The translations under genes and the position numbers were made by a program. 64,000 nucleotides of DNA, taken from positions 186,001-250,000 of the forward strand of contig JBHGBD010000002.1 of the NCBI GenBank assembly GCA_041946825.1, written 5' to 3'. Each line of letters begins with the position of its first letter. Position 1 is the first letter of the stretch. The notes below the pieces were generated by a model. It was not told the origin of the DNA, ran no database searches, and was given only the letters and a program-made list of their open reading frames with translations. This document shows, piece by piece, positions 7,428 to 15,327 of this stretch. The stretch is from CAZTHM01 sp041946825. Its GTDB lineage: Bacteria > Acidobacteriota > Terriglobia > UBA7540.

Positions 7428-8798
7428 TTACTGCGCCTCCCGTGAATCAAATACAAACACCATTCCCGCGGCCACGGTGTTCTGTGCTCCGACGGGAGAG
7501 TCGCCCTTCGTGAACGTGGGTTGGTTGGAGTAGTCGCGCCGGAATTCGAGCCGCGTCAGCAAATGCTGCGCGATGCGTCGCTCGTAGGTTCCGGTGAATT
7601 CCTTGATCTGCTGCGCCGTGCCGGTGGTGAATCCGTCCGCGTCGTCGTACCACTCGTAGCGCAGTGCGAAGGCGTTCAGCTCGTCGAAGGCGTAGCGGAC
7701 GTACCCCGCCCAGCCCGTCCAGAACGCCGGGTCGGCCAGGCCCACCATCCGGTCGCCGCGACCGTAGTCATAGTTCACGATGAACGTGAGCTTGTCGGTG
7801 GGAGAGATCGTTGCCACGGTGTCCGAAAGCTGCCGCCAGTTCTGGTTGATCCCCGCCGTCTCCGGCCCGGCCATGTAGTTCTGAATCAAGCTGAACTTCT
7901 TGTGCGGAGTCCAGCCGAAGCTCGCGCCGTAAGTCTTGCCGGTGTTGTTGTCCACCACGTTGTTCCAGCCGTTCACCACAAATCCGGTCAGCGAGTACTT
8001 GCTGTTGAAGGCGTACTTGGTGCGCAAGCCGAAGTGGTAGAACGGGATGGCGTAGGTAAAGAGAAGCCCGCGCGAGTAATTCCAGTTGTCCTTTGTCTCT
8101 ATCACTTCTGCGCCATGCGGGGTTACGAACTTACCGAAGTCAATCTGCAGACCGTTCTTCCCCACCGGAGCTAGATAGGAGAAATACGCTTCCTTGAGGT
8201 ACTGCGCGAAGTTGGGCTCGCCCGGCTCGACGCTGTTAACGACCTTCATCCCCTGCCCAAACCCTAGCGCGATCCGATACCCCAAACGGCTGTTCGAGGC
8301 CTCGGGAGTCTTGTCCAGAATCAGCTCGACCATGTTGAGCGAGAATTGATTTGTGGGTCCGTCGAAAGCCCGGTAAGTGGAAGTTCGGCTGTGCGGTTGA
8401 TTGAAGTTGTAGCCGTAATAGCCGTCCACGAAGCCGCTGATGCTCGTGGAGCCGAGGAGAGATTTAACTAAGCCCGGCGAGGATGCCGGCGGCTCACCCT
8501 CGGCGTTTGAGACGGCAGCAGCATCCGCAGCCGGCGTTGCTGCCGGGGCCTCCGCCCCAGGCGCGGGGGAAGCCTCGCCGGTCGGCTCGGAAGTCCCTTT
8601 CAACTCCTTCCGCGTCGCGGCAAGCTCGGCTTGCAGCCGGTCGATCTGCTTCTGCAAATCTTCCAGCCGCTTCGTCATTTCGGCGGTGGAGCCCGCCGAA
8701 GCGTTAGAGTCCTGTTCCTGTGCCCTGAGTCCCGGAGAAACCAAACATGCCAGACAAAAGCCCGTGACCACTCCAATGGTCGCTCGATGGCTTTTCAT
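7428..8798 (-). CDS. Outer-membrane porin, BBP2 / OmpL-like
   Basis: A 456-residue beta-barrel protein. A signal peptide (about 1-26, ending LRA-QE) is followed by a short coiled coil (EMTKRLEDLQKQIDRLQAELAATRKEL) and an Ala/Pro-rich spacer. The barrel opens with SGFVDGYYGYNFNQP and contains alternating strands such as LGYRIALGFGQGM, LKEAYFSYLAP and GLQIDFGKFVTPHGAEV, a pattern I associate with the putative beta-barrel porin-2 family. The extreme C-terminus GMVFVFDSREAQ does not end in the usual aromatic residue. Acidobacterial genomes often place such a porin beside glnA and amt, so it may pass nitrogenous solutes; substrate specificity is inferred from context only. Confidence 0.82.
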   Translation of the reverse strand: MKSHRATIGVVTGFCLACLVSPGLRAQEQDSNASAGSTAEMTKRLEDLQKQIDRLQAELAATRKELKGTSEPTGEASPAPGAEAPAATPAADAAAVSNAEGEPPASSPGLVKSLLGSTSISGFVDGYYGYNFNQPHSRTSTYRAFDGPTNQFSLNMVELILDKTPEASNSRLGYRIALGFGQGMKVVNSVEPGEPNFAQYLKEAYFSYLAPVGKNGLQIDFGKFVTPHGAEVIETKDNWNYSRGLLFTYAIPFYHFGLRTKYAFNSKYSLTGFVVNGWNNVVDNNTGKTYGASFGWTPHKKFSLIQNYMAGPETAGINQNWRQLSDTVATISPTDKLTFIVNYDYGRGDRMVGLADPAFWTGWAGYVRYAFDELNAFALRYEWYDDADGFTTGTAQQIKEFTGTYERRIAQHLLTRLEFRRDYSNQPTFTKGDSPVGAQNTVAAGMVFVFDSREAQ

Positions 8799-9033
8799 GT
8801 TTCCGCATTTCGCTTTCTCCCCCAGGCTGAAATGCGACCCGCTGTGCGAGTCCGCGTTCAGCCGTTTGACCAGTGAATCGACAGTAGAAGTTCGGACATT
8901 TTTTCGTCAAGGAAATAGATTTTTTGTCTGAGATAAGAAAAAGTTGGCCAAATCCGTTTTATTGCGCCGATAAGAAAGGCTCATGGCGAGTCCACTTGTC
9001 TCCTGCAGGTTGCTGTGAGACTCCAACCGATAC

Positions 9034-9082
9034 TGTCATCCCAAGCCAGCGTGCGGCAGCCAGGCGCAGCAAGGAATCTCGC
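9034..9082. repeat. Degenerate GTCATCC...AAGGAATCTC repeat
   Basis: Begins TGTCATCCCAAGCCAGC and ends GCAAGGAATCTCGCTG, resembling one arm of the element at 2622-2775 with many changes. A second arm is not obvious, so this is probably a decayed or partial copy. Confidence 0.3.
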
Positions 9083-9416
9083 TGTGCAGATAACGATTCC
9101 ACGCCATCCCGATCCAATCGGAGATCGCCGGAATAATACGGTTTGTGGATGATTGGACATCAGGGTAGCGGACCCGCCTGGTTCGAGGATAAGCCCTCAT
9201 ACCGTAGGGGCATTATGCCGAACAGATGTCCAGAGAGGCCTGACGAAGCAGCGCCGTAATCATTCCCGCCTCCAAACCGCGTCACGGCGCTGTTCGATCC
9301 CGGCGGCGGGCTCCTCCTAGCCCACCGCCGGGTCATCGCAGTTTGGCGCGGCCGCAATACTGATCCTACCTGGTGATGAAGGGGTAGTCCGCGTTTTCGC
9401 ACGCCCACGACAGGTG

Positions 9417-9422
9417 TATAAT
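9417..9422 (+). promoter_or_regulatory. Perfect -10 box (TATAAT)
   Basis: TATAAT lies 33 bases before the ATG at 9456. The hexamer 17 bases upstream (TTTTCG) is a poor -35, so the promoter may rely on an activator. It would drive the Cys/His-rich protein and perhaps the TonB receptor. Confidence 0.5.
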
Positions 9423-9455
9423 AGCTATCTTCCCAATTTGGGCGGACAGCTAAAA

Positions 9456-9815
9456 ATGACTCCTCGGTCTCGCATCGTCGCGTGCCTCATGGCGTTGCTT
9501 TTTCTGGCGTCTGAGGGACGTTGGGTCCAGAGCGCCGCTCCGGGCCAGGGCTGCGCCTGCCCGCCGTCGGCCTGCATGTGTGGAGGGCACGAGCACGGCT
9601 CCGGCCATGCTCCGATGTGTTCGATGAACAATGGCGGGCATTGCGGCGTGCGCTCGGCAGACATCGCGCTGACCAGCTTCGCCGACCAGCCCCTGCCCGC
9701 TCCCGCTGAAACAAGTTTTGATATCACCCTGGCGATTTCGGACGTGACTTTTCGCGAGAATTCCGCCTCAACTCTGCAAGGTTATTCCCAGCCACTCGAA
9801 CGACCTCCCTGCTGA
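9456..9815 (+). CDS. Exported Cys/His-rich protein, probable metal binding
   Basis: A 119-residue protein with a signal peptide (RIVACLMALLFLASEGRWVQSA). The mature N-terminus carries a dense run of possible metal ligands: CACPPSACMCGGHEHGSGH, then APMCSMNNGGHCG, that is seven cysteines, four histidines and two methionines within about 33 residues. The C-terminal half is ordinary. Such clusters bind copper, zinc or similar ions in the periplasm. The ATG at 9456 is preferred over an earlier frame opening at 9414 because a TATAAT box overlaps the latter. It lies about 220 bases upstream of a TonB-dependent receptor in the same orientation, with a REP-like element between. No named family is recognised with certainty; a copper link is inference. 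Confidence 0.65.
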   Translation: MTPRSRIVACLMALLFLASEGRWVQSAAPGQGCACPPSACMCGGHEHGSGHAPMCSMNNGGHCGVRSADIALTSFADQPLPAPAETSFDITLAISDVTFRENSASTLQGYSQPLERPPC

Positions 9816-9933
9816 CCGCCGCGCTTTGCGGCATTGATTCAGCACTTCCTGGGCGCGGCGCAGGCGCGATCGGCGCTTCTCTTGTTGGGTGAGGATAAGA
9901 CATCACTCTCCTTCGCCGCGATGACCTGTGTTC

Positions 9934-10008
9934 CCCTCACACCAGGCCCTCTCCCTCAGGGAGAGGGTGTCCCGTCCCGCTCAGAGCGGGATCGGGACGG
10001 GTGAGGGC
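9934..10008. repeat. REP-like palindrome, copy 1 (CCCTCAC...GTGAGGG)
   Basis: CCCCTCAC at the left and GGGTGAGGG at the right enclose CCCTCTCCCTCAGGGAGAGGG and CCCGCTCAGAGCGGG, so nested hairpins are possible. The same words recur at 22525-22590 and 47653-47796. This copy sits just upstream of the TonB receptor. Confidence 0.7.
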
Positions 10009-10037
10009 GCTAACGTTTACCGAGAGAGGAACCAAAG

Positions 10038-12257
10038 GTGAGATTGATTTGCTTCCGTGCAATCTTTTTCATAGGGCTGCTGTCTCCATTGCCCGCGAAC
10101 GCCACCATTTTCTCAACCGTGCGCGGCATTGTGCACGATCCGCAGCATCGCCCCGTGAGCGGCGCTCAGGCAACACTCAAGGCGCGTGAGTCCCAATGGT
10201 CGCAAAGCGCGCCGACCGGCCCGGAGGGGAATTTCGAATTCACCGCCGTGCCGCTGGGTGAGTACACGCTGACCATCTCCGCGCCGGATTTCGCCCCGGT
10301 GGAATCAACCCTGACCGTCGTCTCCGGCAGCTCGCCCATTCTGCATTTTGGCCTGCAGCTGGCGACGGTGAAACAGAGCGTGGAGATCGCGGAGAGAGCC
10401 GAAAGTGTGGCGACAGAGGCCACGACACCTGCCGTTATGATCAGCCGCGAAGAGGTGGCCCGCACACCGGGCGCCGACCGCGCGAACAGCCTCGCCATGA
10501 TTACGGCGTTCGTGCCTTCCGCGTCCGTCAGCCATAACCTGCTGCACGTGCGCGGCGGCCACCAGATGACGTGGTGCGTGGATGGCGTTCCCGTCCCCAA
10601 CTTGAACATCGCCGCCAACGTCGCACCGCAGTTCGATCCCAAGGATGTCGATTATCTCGAAATGCGGCGCGGCGGTGTGTCCGCCGAATATGGCGAGCGC
10701 ACCTTCGGTGTCATCAACGTGGTAACGCGCTCGGGCTTCGAGCGCAACAATCAGGCCGAGCTCGTCGCCAGCTACGGTAACCACCACACCACTCACAATC
10801 AGCTTAGCTTCGGCAGTCACACCGAGCGATTTGCCTATTACGCCAGCGTGAATGGCAGCCGGTCGGACGTGGGTCTCGAAACTCCCGGCCCGGAGAGGCT
10901 TCACGATCAGTCGAGCGGGCTGGGCGCGTTCACTTCGCTGATCTACAACGCCACGCCCGCCGACCAACTGCGCTTCGTAGCTTCACTGCGCAACGACCAC
11001 TTCCAGATTCCCAATACGCCTGACGAGCAGGCGGCGGGCATCCGCGACCTCGACCGCGAGCGCGACGCCTTTGGGAATTTCTCCTGGGTCCGGACGCTGG
11101 GGCCGGGGACGCTCTTGACGATCGCTCCGTTCTATCATTTCAATCGCGCCGCCTATGAAGGCGGACCCGGCGACATGCCTTTAATTCCCGATCATCGCCG
11201 CGCCTCGCAATATGCTGGCTTCCAGGGCGCCGTGGCCGTGACGGCCGGCAAGCACAGCGCGCGTTTCGGCACGCTCGTGCTCGGCCAGCACGAAAACGAT
11301 GTCTTTGCCCTCACCGCCACCGACGGCTCAGACCTGGCGCTGCGGGAAGACCAAAAGATTTGGGGCAACCTCGCCGCGGCGTATTTCGAGGACGAGTACA
11401 AGCTGAACCACTGGCTCACCTTGAGCGGCGGAATCCGGCTGACGCGCTTCCGCGGGCTGCTCAGCGAAACCGCCGCCAGCCCGCGATTGGGCGCGGCCGT
11501 GCGCGTACCGCACCTCGGTTGGGTTCTGCGCGGAACGTACTCGCGCTTCTATCAGCCGCCGCCGCTGACCACGGTCTCGGGGCCGCTGCTGGAATTTGCT
11601 CTAGAAGAAGGGCTGGGCTTTGTGCCCTTGCGCGGCGAGCGCGACGAGCAGCACGAGTTAGGGCTGACGATTCCGCTGCGCGGCTGGACGGTAGACGTCA
11701 GCAACTTCCGCATGGGCTCGCGCAACTACTTCGACCACGACGTGCTGGAGAATTCCAGCGTGTTTCTCCCCATCACCCTCGAACGCGCGCGCATTCGCGG
11801 CTGGGAAACGACGGTGCGCTCGCCGCGCCTCTTCCGCCGCGCGCGATTTCACCTCGCCTATTCGCGCCAGTTCGTCGAGGCTCAGGGCGGCGTGACGGGC
11901 GGATTAACTGATTTTGAACCACCCGAAACCGGCGATTACTATTTCCTGGACTTTGATCAGCGACACACGCTCAGCAGCGGATTTGAAGTCAACCTGCCGG
12001 GCCGAAGCTGGGCCTCCACAAACGTTTATTACGGCTCGGGATTTCTGGATGGCGAAGGGCCGCAGCACCTTCCCGGGCACACGACCGTTGACTTGTCGGT
12101 CGGCAGGCAGTTCGGCGAGAATTGGTCGCTCGGAGCGTACGCGCTCAACACCGCCAACCGGCGTTTCTACACCGACCGCGCGAACGAATTCGCCGGCACG
12201 CACTACGCGCAGCCGCGCCAGATCGCCGTCGAGCTGCGCTACCGGTTCCGTTACTGA
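10038..12257 (+). CDS. TonB-dependent receptor with carboxypeptidase-like domain
   Basis: A 739-residue outer-membrane receptor starting at GTG, with GAGAGAGGA upstream. Order: signal peptide (about 1-21); a carboxypeptidase-regulatory-like beta-sandwich (TVRGIVHDPQHRPVSGAQATL, about 25-105); plug domain (about 125-235; ISREEVARTPG, LLHVRGGHQMTWCVDGVPVPN, MRRGGVSAEYGERTFGVINVVTR); 22-strand barrel to the aromatic C-terminus ELRYRFRY. It uses TonB/ExbBD energy to import a ligand across the outer membrane. The ligand is unknown. The preceding Cys/His-rich exported protein hints at a metal or metallophore, in the manner of copper receptors such as OprC, but no Met-rich loop is obvious in the receptor itself. 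Confidence 0.9.
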   Translation: MRLICFRAIFFIGLLSPLPANATIFSTVRGIVHDPQHRPVSGAQATLKARESQWSQSAPTGPEGNFEFTAVPLGEYTLTISAPDFAPVESTLTVVSGSSPILHFGLQLATVKQSVEIAERAESVATEATTPAVMISREEVARTPGADRANSLAMITAFVPSASVSHNLLHVRGGHQMTWCVDGVPVPNLNIAANVAPQFDPKDVDYLEMRRGGVSAEYGERTFGVINVVTRSGFERNNQAELVASYGNHHTTHNQLSFGSHTERFAYYASVNGSRSDVGLETPGPERLHDQSSGLGAFTSLIYNATPADQLRFVASLRNDHFQIPNTPDEQAAGIRDLDRERDAFGNFSWVRTLGPGTLLTIAPFYHFNRAAYEGGPGDMPLIPDHRRASQYAGFQGAVAVTAGKHSARFGTLVLGQHENDVFALTATDGSDLALREDQKIWGNLAAAYFEDEYKLNHWLTLSGGIRLTRFRGLLSETAASPRLGAAVRVPHLGWVLRGTYSRFYQPPPLTTVSGPLLEFALEEGLGFVPLRGERDEQHELGLTIPLRGWTVDVSNFRMGSRNYFDHDVLENSSVFLPITLERARIRGWETTVRSPRLFRRARFHLAYSRQFVEAQGGVTGGLTDFEPPETGDYYFLDFDQRHTLSSGFEVNLPGRSWASTNVYYGSGFLDGEGPQHLPGHTTVDLSVGRQFGENWSLGAYALNTANRRFYTDRANEFAGTHYAQPRQIAVELRYRFRY

Positions 12258-12397
12258 GGCAGCCACGCTCCAATCGCGATTTGATTTGAGCTTGTGATCG
12301 CTTCTTGCGCCCCTCCGTCGCTATCGCATACGATGGACATTCCGATTTCGCGCGGGAGGCTCGCGCCCTCGCTTGCATTCCCGGGACCATTGAACAT

Positions 12398-13843
12398 ATG
12401 AATCCGATCCGCGTTCGCTTTGCCCCTTCGCCCACCGGCTACCTGCACGTCGGCGGAGCGCGCACGGCGCTCTACAACTGGCTTTTCGCGCGGCGTCACG
12501 GCGGCGTCTTCATCCTGCGCATCGAAGACACCGACGTTGACCGCTCGAAGCCCGAACTGACCACGGCCATCCTGCGGAGCTTGGAGTGGCTGGGGCTCAA
12601 CTGGGATGAAGGGCCTTTTCATCAGTCCGAGCGTCTGGTGCGCTATCGCGCGCTGGCCGCGGAACTCGAACGGTTAGGCCACGCCTATCCGTGCTTCTGC
12701 ACCGTGGAAGAGCTCCAGGCCAGGCGCGCCAAGGCCGAAGCCGAGCACCGCGCCTGGAAATACGACGGCGCCTGCCGTTCGCTCGATCCAGCGGAGCGCG
12801 ACCAACGCCGCGCAGCGGGTCAGCCCTCTGCGCTTCGCTTCCGCGTTCCGGAATCAGGCAAGACGACGTTGGATGATCAGGTGTTTGGTCATATTGAAAT
12901 AGATAACAGCGACATCGAGGATTTCGTCCTGCTCCGCTCGGACGGCCATCCCACCTATCACCTGGGTGTGGTCGCCGACGACCTCGACATGCGCGTGACG
13001 CACGTGGTGCGTGGCGCCGACCACATTTCGAACACGCCCAAGCAGATCCTGATGTACCGGGCGCTCGAGGCGGCGGTCCCGGTCTTTGCGCACCTGCCAT
13101 TGATTCTCGGCCCCGACAAGCAGCGACTGTCGAAGCGCCATGGCGCGACGTCCGTCGAAGCCTACCGTGACCAGGGCATCCTGCCCGAGGCGCTCGACAA
13201 TTTCCTGGCGCTGCTCGGCTGGACGCCGCCGGGCGGGAAGGAAATCGTCTCGCTCGAAGAGATGGTGAAATCCTTCGAACTCACCGCGGTCTCGAAATCC
13301 AATGCCGTCTTCGATCCGGAAAAGCTCGCGTGGATGAACAGCGAGTATCTGCGTGCGCTGCCGATGGACCGGTTGATCCTGCTGGTCCGGAACGAGTTGA
13401 GGATTCAGGATTCGGGATCCGGGATTCAAGAAAACCAGGTCGCGTTCGAGACAGCGGTGCGGCTGCTGCAATCGCGCGCGCGCACAGTCAAGGATTTTTC
13501 GGGCTCGTTTCGGGCCTTCTTTTCCGACCAGTTCGACTACGACTCCGAGGCTGTGAAGAAATTCTGGAAAGACGCTTCCCTGCCCGGGCTGCTTCGTGAG
13601 CTCGCCGAGCGGCTGGCTCAAGTAGAGCCGTTCGGCGTTCAGGAGACCGAGAAGGCGCTGCGAGCGCTCGCCGAAGAGAAGGGCCTGAAGGCGGGCTTGC
13701 TCATCAACGCCAGCCGAGTGGCGCTCACCGGGCAAGCCGTGGCGCCGGGCCTGTTTGACGTGATGGCGGTCCTGGGGCGGGAACGCGTGGTGGAACGGTT
13801 GCGTCGGGCGGCGGAGAACTTCAGAGTGACGAGTGATAAGTGA
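12398..13843 (+). CDS. gltX: Glutamyl-tRNA synthetase
   Basis: A 481-residue class I aminoacyl-tRNA synthetase that charges tRNA-Glu (and possibly tRNA-Gln, if the organism uses the amidotransferase route). The N-terminus RVRFAPSPTGYLHVGGARTA holds the HIGH-type motif (HVGG, 17-20). DKQRLSKRHG at about 240-249 is the KMSKS-type loop. Only one HVGG and one catalytic domain are present, so it is a discriminating or non-discriminating GluRS, not GlnRS. The ATG at 12398 begins directly at the conserved core; 31 codons upstream are in frame but not conserved in character. Near residue 334 the anticodon-binding region contains RIQDSGSGIQ, encoded by GGATTCAGGATTCGGGATCC, a word typical of intergenic text-like repeats. 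Confidence 0.96.
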   Translation: MNPIRVRFAPSPTGYLHVGGARTALYNWLFARRHGGVFILRIEDTDVDRSKPELTTAILRSLEWLGLNWDEGPFHQSERLVRYRALAAELERLGHAYPCFCTVEELQARRAKAEAEHRAWKYDGACRSLDPAERDQRRAAGQPSALRFRVPESGKTTLDDQVFGHIEIDNSDIEDFVLLRSDGHPTYHLGVVADDLDMRVTHVVRGADHISNTPKQILMYRALEAAVPVFAHLPLILGPDKQRLSKRHGATSVEAYRDQGILPEALDNFLALLGWTPPGGKEIVSLEEMVKSFELTAVSKSNAVFDPEKLAWMNSEYLRALPMDRLILLVRNELRIQDSGSGIQENQVAFETAVRLLQSRARTVKDFSGSFRAFFSDQFDYDSEAVKKFWKDASLPGLLRELAERLAQVEPFGVQETEKALRALAEEKGLKAGLLINASRVALTGQAVAPGLFDVMAVLGRERVVERLRRAAENFRVTSDK

Positions 13844-13851
13844 CCGAACAG

Positions 13852-14091
13852 GAGTCAGAAGTCAGAATTCAGATGCCAGAAGTAAGAGGACAGAATCGGG
13901 AGCCATGCAGCGCGCCGGGAAGACCGGGGTCACGTCTGGTCTACAACCCGAGGTCAGAAGCATGAAGACGGAACTTTGAATTCGTCAGACTAAAGGGAAG
14001 TTCAGAATCATCCCCGCCAGGCGGCAAGACCCATGTCGAACCTCGGAAAATGGGACCTTCTGACTTCTGGCTTCTGACTTCTGAATTCTTC
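13852..14091. repeat. Inverted pair of text-like repeats (GTCAGAAGTCAG / CTTCTGACTTCTG)
   Basis: GAGTCAGAAGTCAGAATTCAG at 13853-13873 continues into ATGCCAGAAGT. The complementary CCTTCTGACTTCTGGCTTCTG begins at 14057 and runs to 14091. The arms are about 35-40 bases, separated by roughly 165 bases of unique sequence, so a long imperfect stem is possible between gltX (plus) and the 34-aa gene (minus). Confidence 0.6.
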
Positions 14092-14101
14092 CTTCCCGCC
14101 G

Positions 14102-14206
14102 TCACTTCTGCTCGAGCTTCTCGAACTTCTCGATGATGATCACCGCCACTGCCGCCACTGTGGCCACGATTTCAAGCACTCTTTTGATTCTCTTCAAAGA
14201 AAGCAT
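14102..14206 (-). CDS. 34-aa single-helix membrane peptide
   Basis: ATG at 14206 to TGA at 14102. The peptide has a basic start (LSLKRIKRV), one hydrophobic segment (LEIVATVAAVAVIII) and a charged amphipathic tail (EKFEKLEQK). GGGAGGAT precedes the ATG at normal spacing and overlaps the end of the phosphodiesterase gene, whose stop codon is 5 bases before this ATG, so translation may be coupled. Membrane peptides of this size are easily missed. No family is recognised. Confidence 0.55.
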   Translation of the reverse strand: MLSLKRIKRVLEIVATVAAVAVIIIEKFEKLEQK

Positions 14207-14211
14207 GGCGG

Positions 14212-14778
14212 CTATCCTCCCACCGGCAACCAGATCTTGCCGGGCAACTTCTCATTGTCGCCTTCCAAGCTGAGCAGGGTCCCGCGTATCCCGCGCGCGA
14301 AGATTTCCAGCAGCCCGAAGCAGCGCGGCAGGGAGAAGCGTTGCTGGCCGGCGCTGCCGGGATTGAAGAAGAGTTTGTGGCCCATGGCCAGCAGGCACGG
14401 TTTGTGGCTGTGTCCGAAAATCACGACCTTCGTGGATTTCCCGAAAGTCTTCAGGAAGGCATCGCGCCGCTCGGGCTGCGATTTTCCCAGCGAAGAGCCG
14501 TCCGACCACGCCTCCAGTTCCGATTGCGGAAACGGCAACTGGTGCTCGACCCTCAGCGGCACGCCCCCGAATCTCAGCCGCAGCGAGGTCGGCAGCTTCA
14601 GCTTGGCCGGGTCGATATTCCCGCACACAGCGCGCACTTTTGCGATGCGACTCAACTGGTCCAGGACTTCCTCGGAGCCCACATCGCCTGCATGGACGAT
14701 GGCGTCCACGCCCGCGAGAACTTCTGGCAGGCGCGGGTCGAAGTAGCCATGCGTATCGGAGACCACTCCAATCTTCAT
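14212..14778 (-). CDS. YfcE / MJ0936-type metallophosphodiesterase
   Basis: A 188-residue cytoplasmic calcineurin-like phosphoesterase. All metal-binding blocks are visible in order: GVVSDTHG (5-12), AIVHAGDVG (about 26-34), CGNIDP (about 52-57), IFGHSHKP (about 119-126) and FFNPGSAGQQR (about 136-146). Relatives hydrolyse phosphodiesters with Mn2+; the natural substrate is often unknown. About 45 residues between GNID and GHSH contain a small insertion (QSELEAWSDGSSLGKSQPERRD) relative to compact YfcE. It is followed in the same orientation by a 34-aa membrane peptide, apparently translationally coupled. Confidence 0.85.
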   Translation of the reverse strand: MKIGVVSDTHGYFDPRLPEVLAGVDAIVHAGDVGSEEVLDQLSRIAKVRAVCGNIDPAKLKLPTSLRLRFGGVPLRVEHQLPFPQSELEAWSDGSSLGKSQPERRDAFLKTFGKSTKVVIFGHSHKPCLLAMGHKLFFNPGSAGQQRFSLPRCFGLLEIFARGIRGTLLSLEGDNEKLPGKIWLPVGG

Positions 14779-14907
14779 CGGTTTCCCTCGGCGCTGGAGA
14801 TGCCACCCGGCCTGCGGGGCGGTTGAGGCTGATACTATCGAGGGAAGGCGCGAAGGTAAAGCCCAATTCGCTCCGGGCGATGAACTCCCGAGCCCGGCAG
14901 GACTTCG

Positions 14908-15327
14908 TTACTTGCGCGTTTCGGCCTCAACCTCCGCGACGATCTTCAAGGCCAGTTTCCTCGACGTCTCGCAAGCCGGGTGTTCAACCCGGCAAGACGC
15001 GACGCTCAAGCCGCAGCCGCACGTGCAAGGTTCCATGTTCAGGCGCAGGAGGGCGCGGTTTTTCTGCGCGGTGGAAAGCTCGAGGAGGGGCAGGTCGGGA
15101 ATCTCCGTGACATTCGATGGCACGAATTCGCGCGGGACCTTCGGGCAATCCGCCGGCGGGGGGTCGAGTGGCGCGGGGGTGAAATGCACGCGCGCCGGAG
15201 CGAGCGCCCATGTCAGCGCCGCGAGCAGTCCGAGCGTAATCACCACGGCAGCCACCGCGCCCGGCGCCGGTCTCCCCGCGGGCGGACCGCCCGGCGAATC
15301 AGTCGAGTTGGAGGCTGTTGAAGACAT
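14908..15327 (-). CDS. Membrane-anchored CxCGC-module protein
   Basis: About 139 residues: a Pro/Gly-rich cytoplasmic N-terminus, one hydrophobic segment (AVAAVVITLGLLAALTWAL), a periplasmic spacer, then the C-terminal module CTCGCGLSVASCRVEHPAC. Its five cysteines have the spacing C-x-C-G-C-x6-C-x6-C, identical to the tail of the thioredoxin-like protein at 15878-16702. The beginning overlaps the end of the DsbD-alpha gene by 29 bases; a GTG at 15339 is an alternative start. The module recalls the PCYCGC motif of some lipoproteins. A redox or metal-binding role in the envelope is inferred from its neighbours. Confidence 0.7.
   Translation of the reverse strand: MSSTASNSTDSPGGPPAGRPAPGAVAAVVITLGLLAALTWALAPARVHFTPAPLDPPPADCPKVPREFVPSNVTEIPDLPLLELSTAQKNRALLRLNMEPCTCGCGLSVASCRVEHPACETSRKLALKIVAEVEAETRK

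Larger units (their letters stand above)
8799..9455. other. Divergent intergenic region
   Basis: About 650 bases between the leftward porin and the rightward Cys/His-rich gene. The porin-proximal part (8890-8960) is AT-rich, and on the minus strand TTGACG (8905-8910) is a candidate -35 element, but the matching -10 is poor. A fragment of the GTCATCC-type repeat lies at 9034-9082. A TATAAT box lies at 9417-9422. No open frame in it looks like a gene. Confidence 0.5.
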
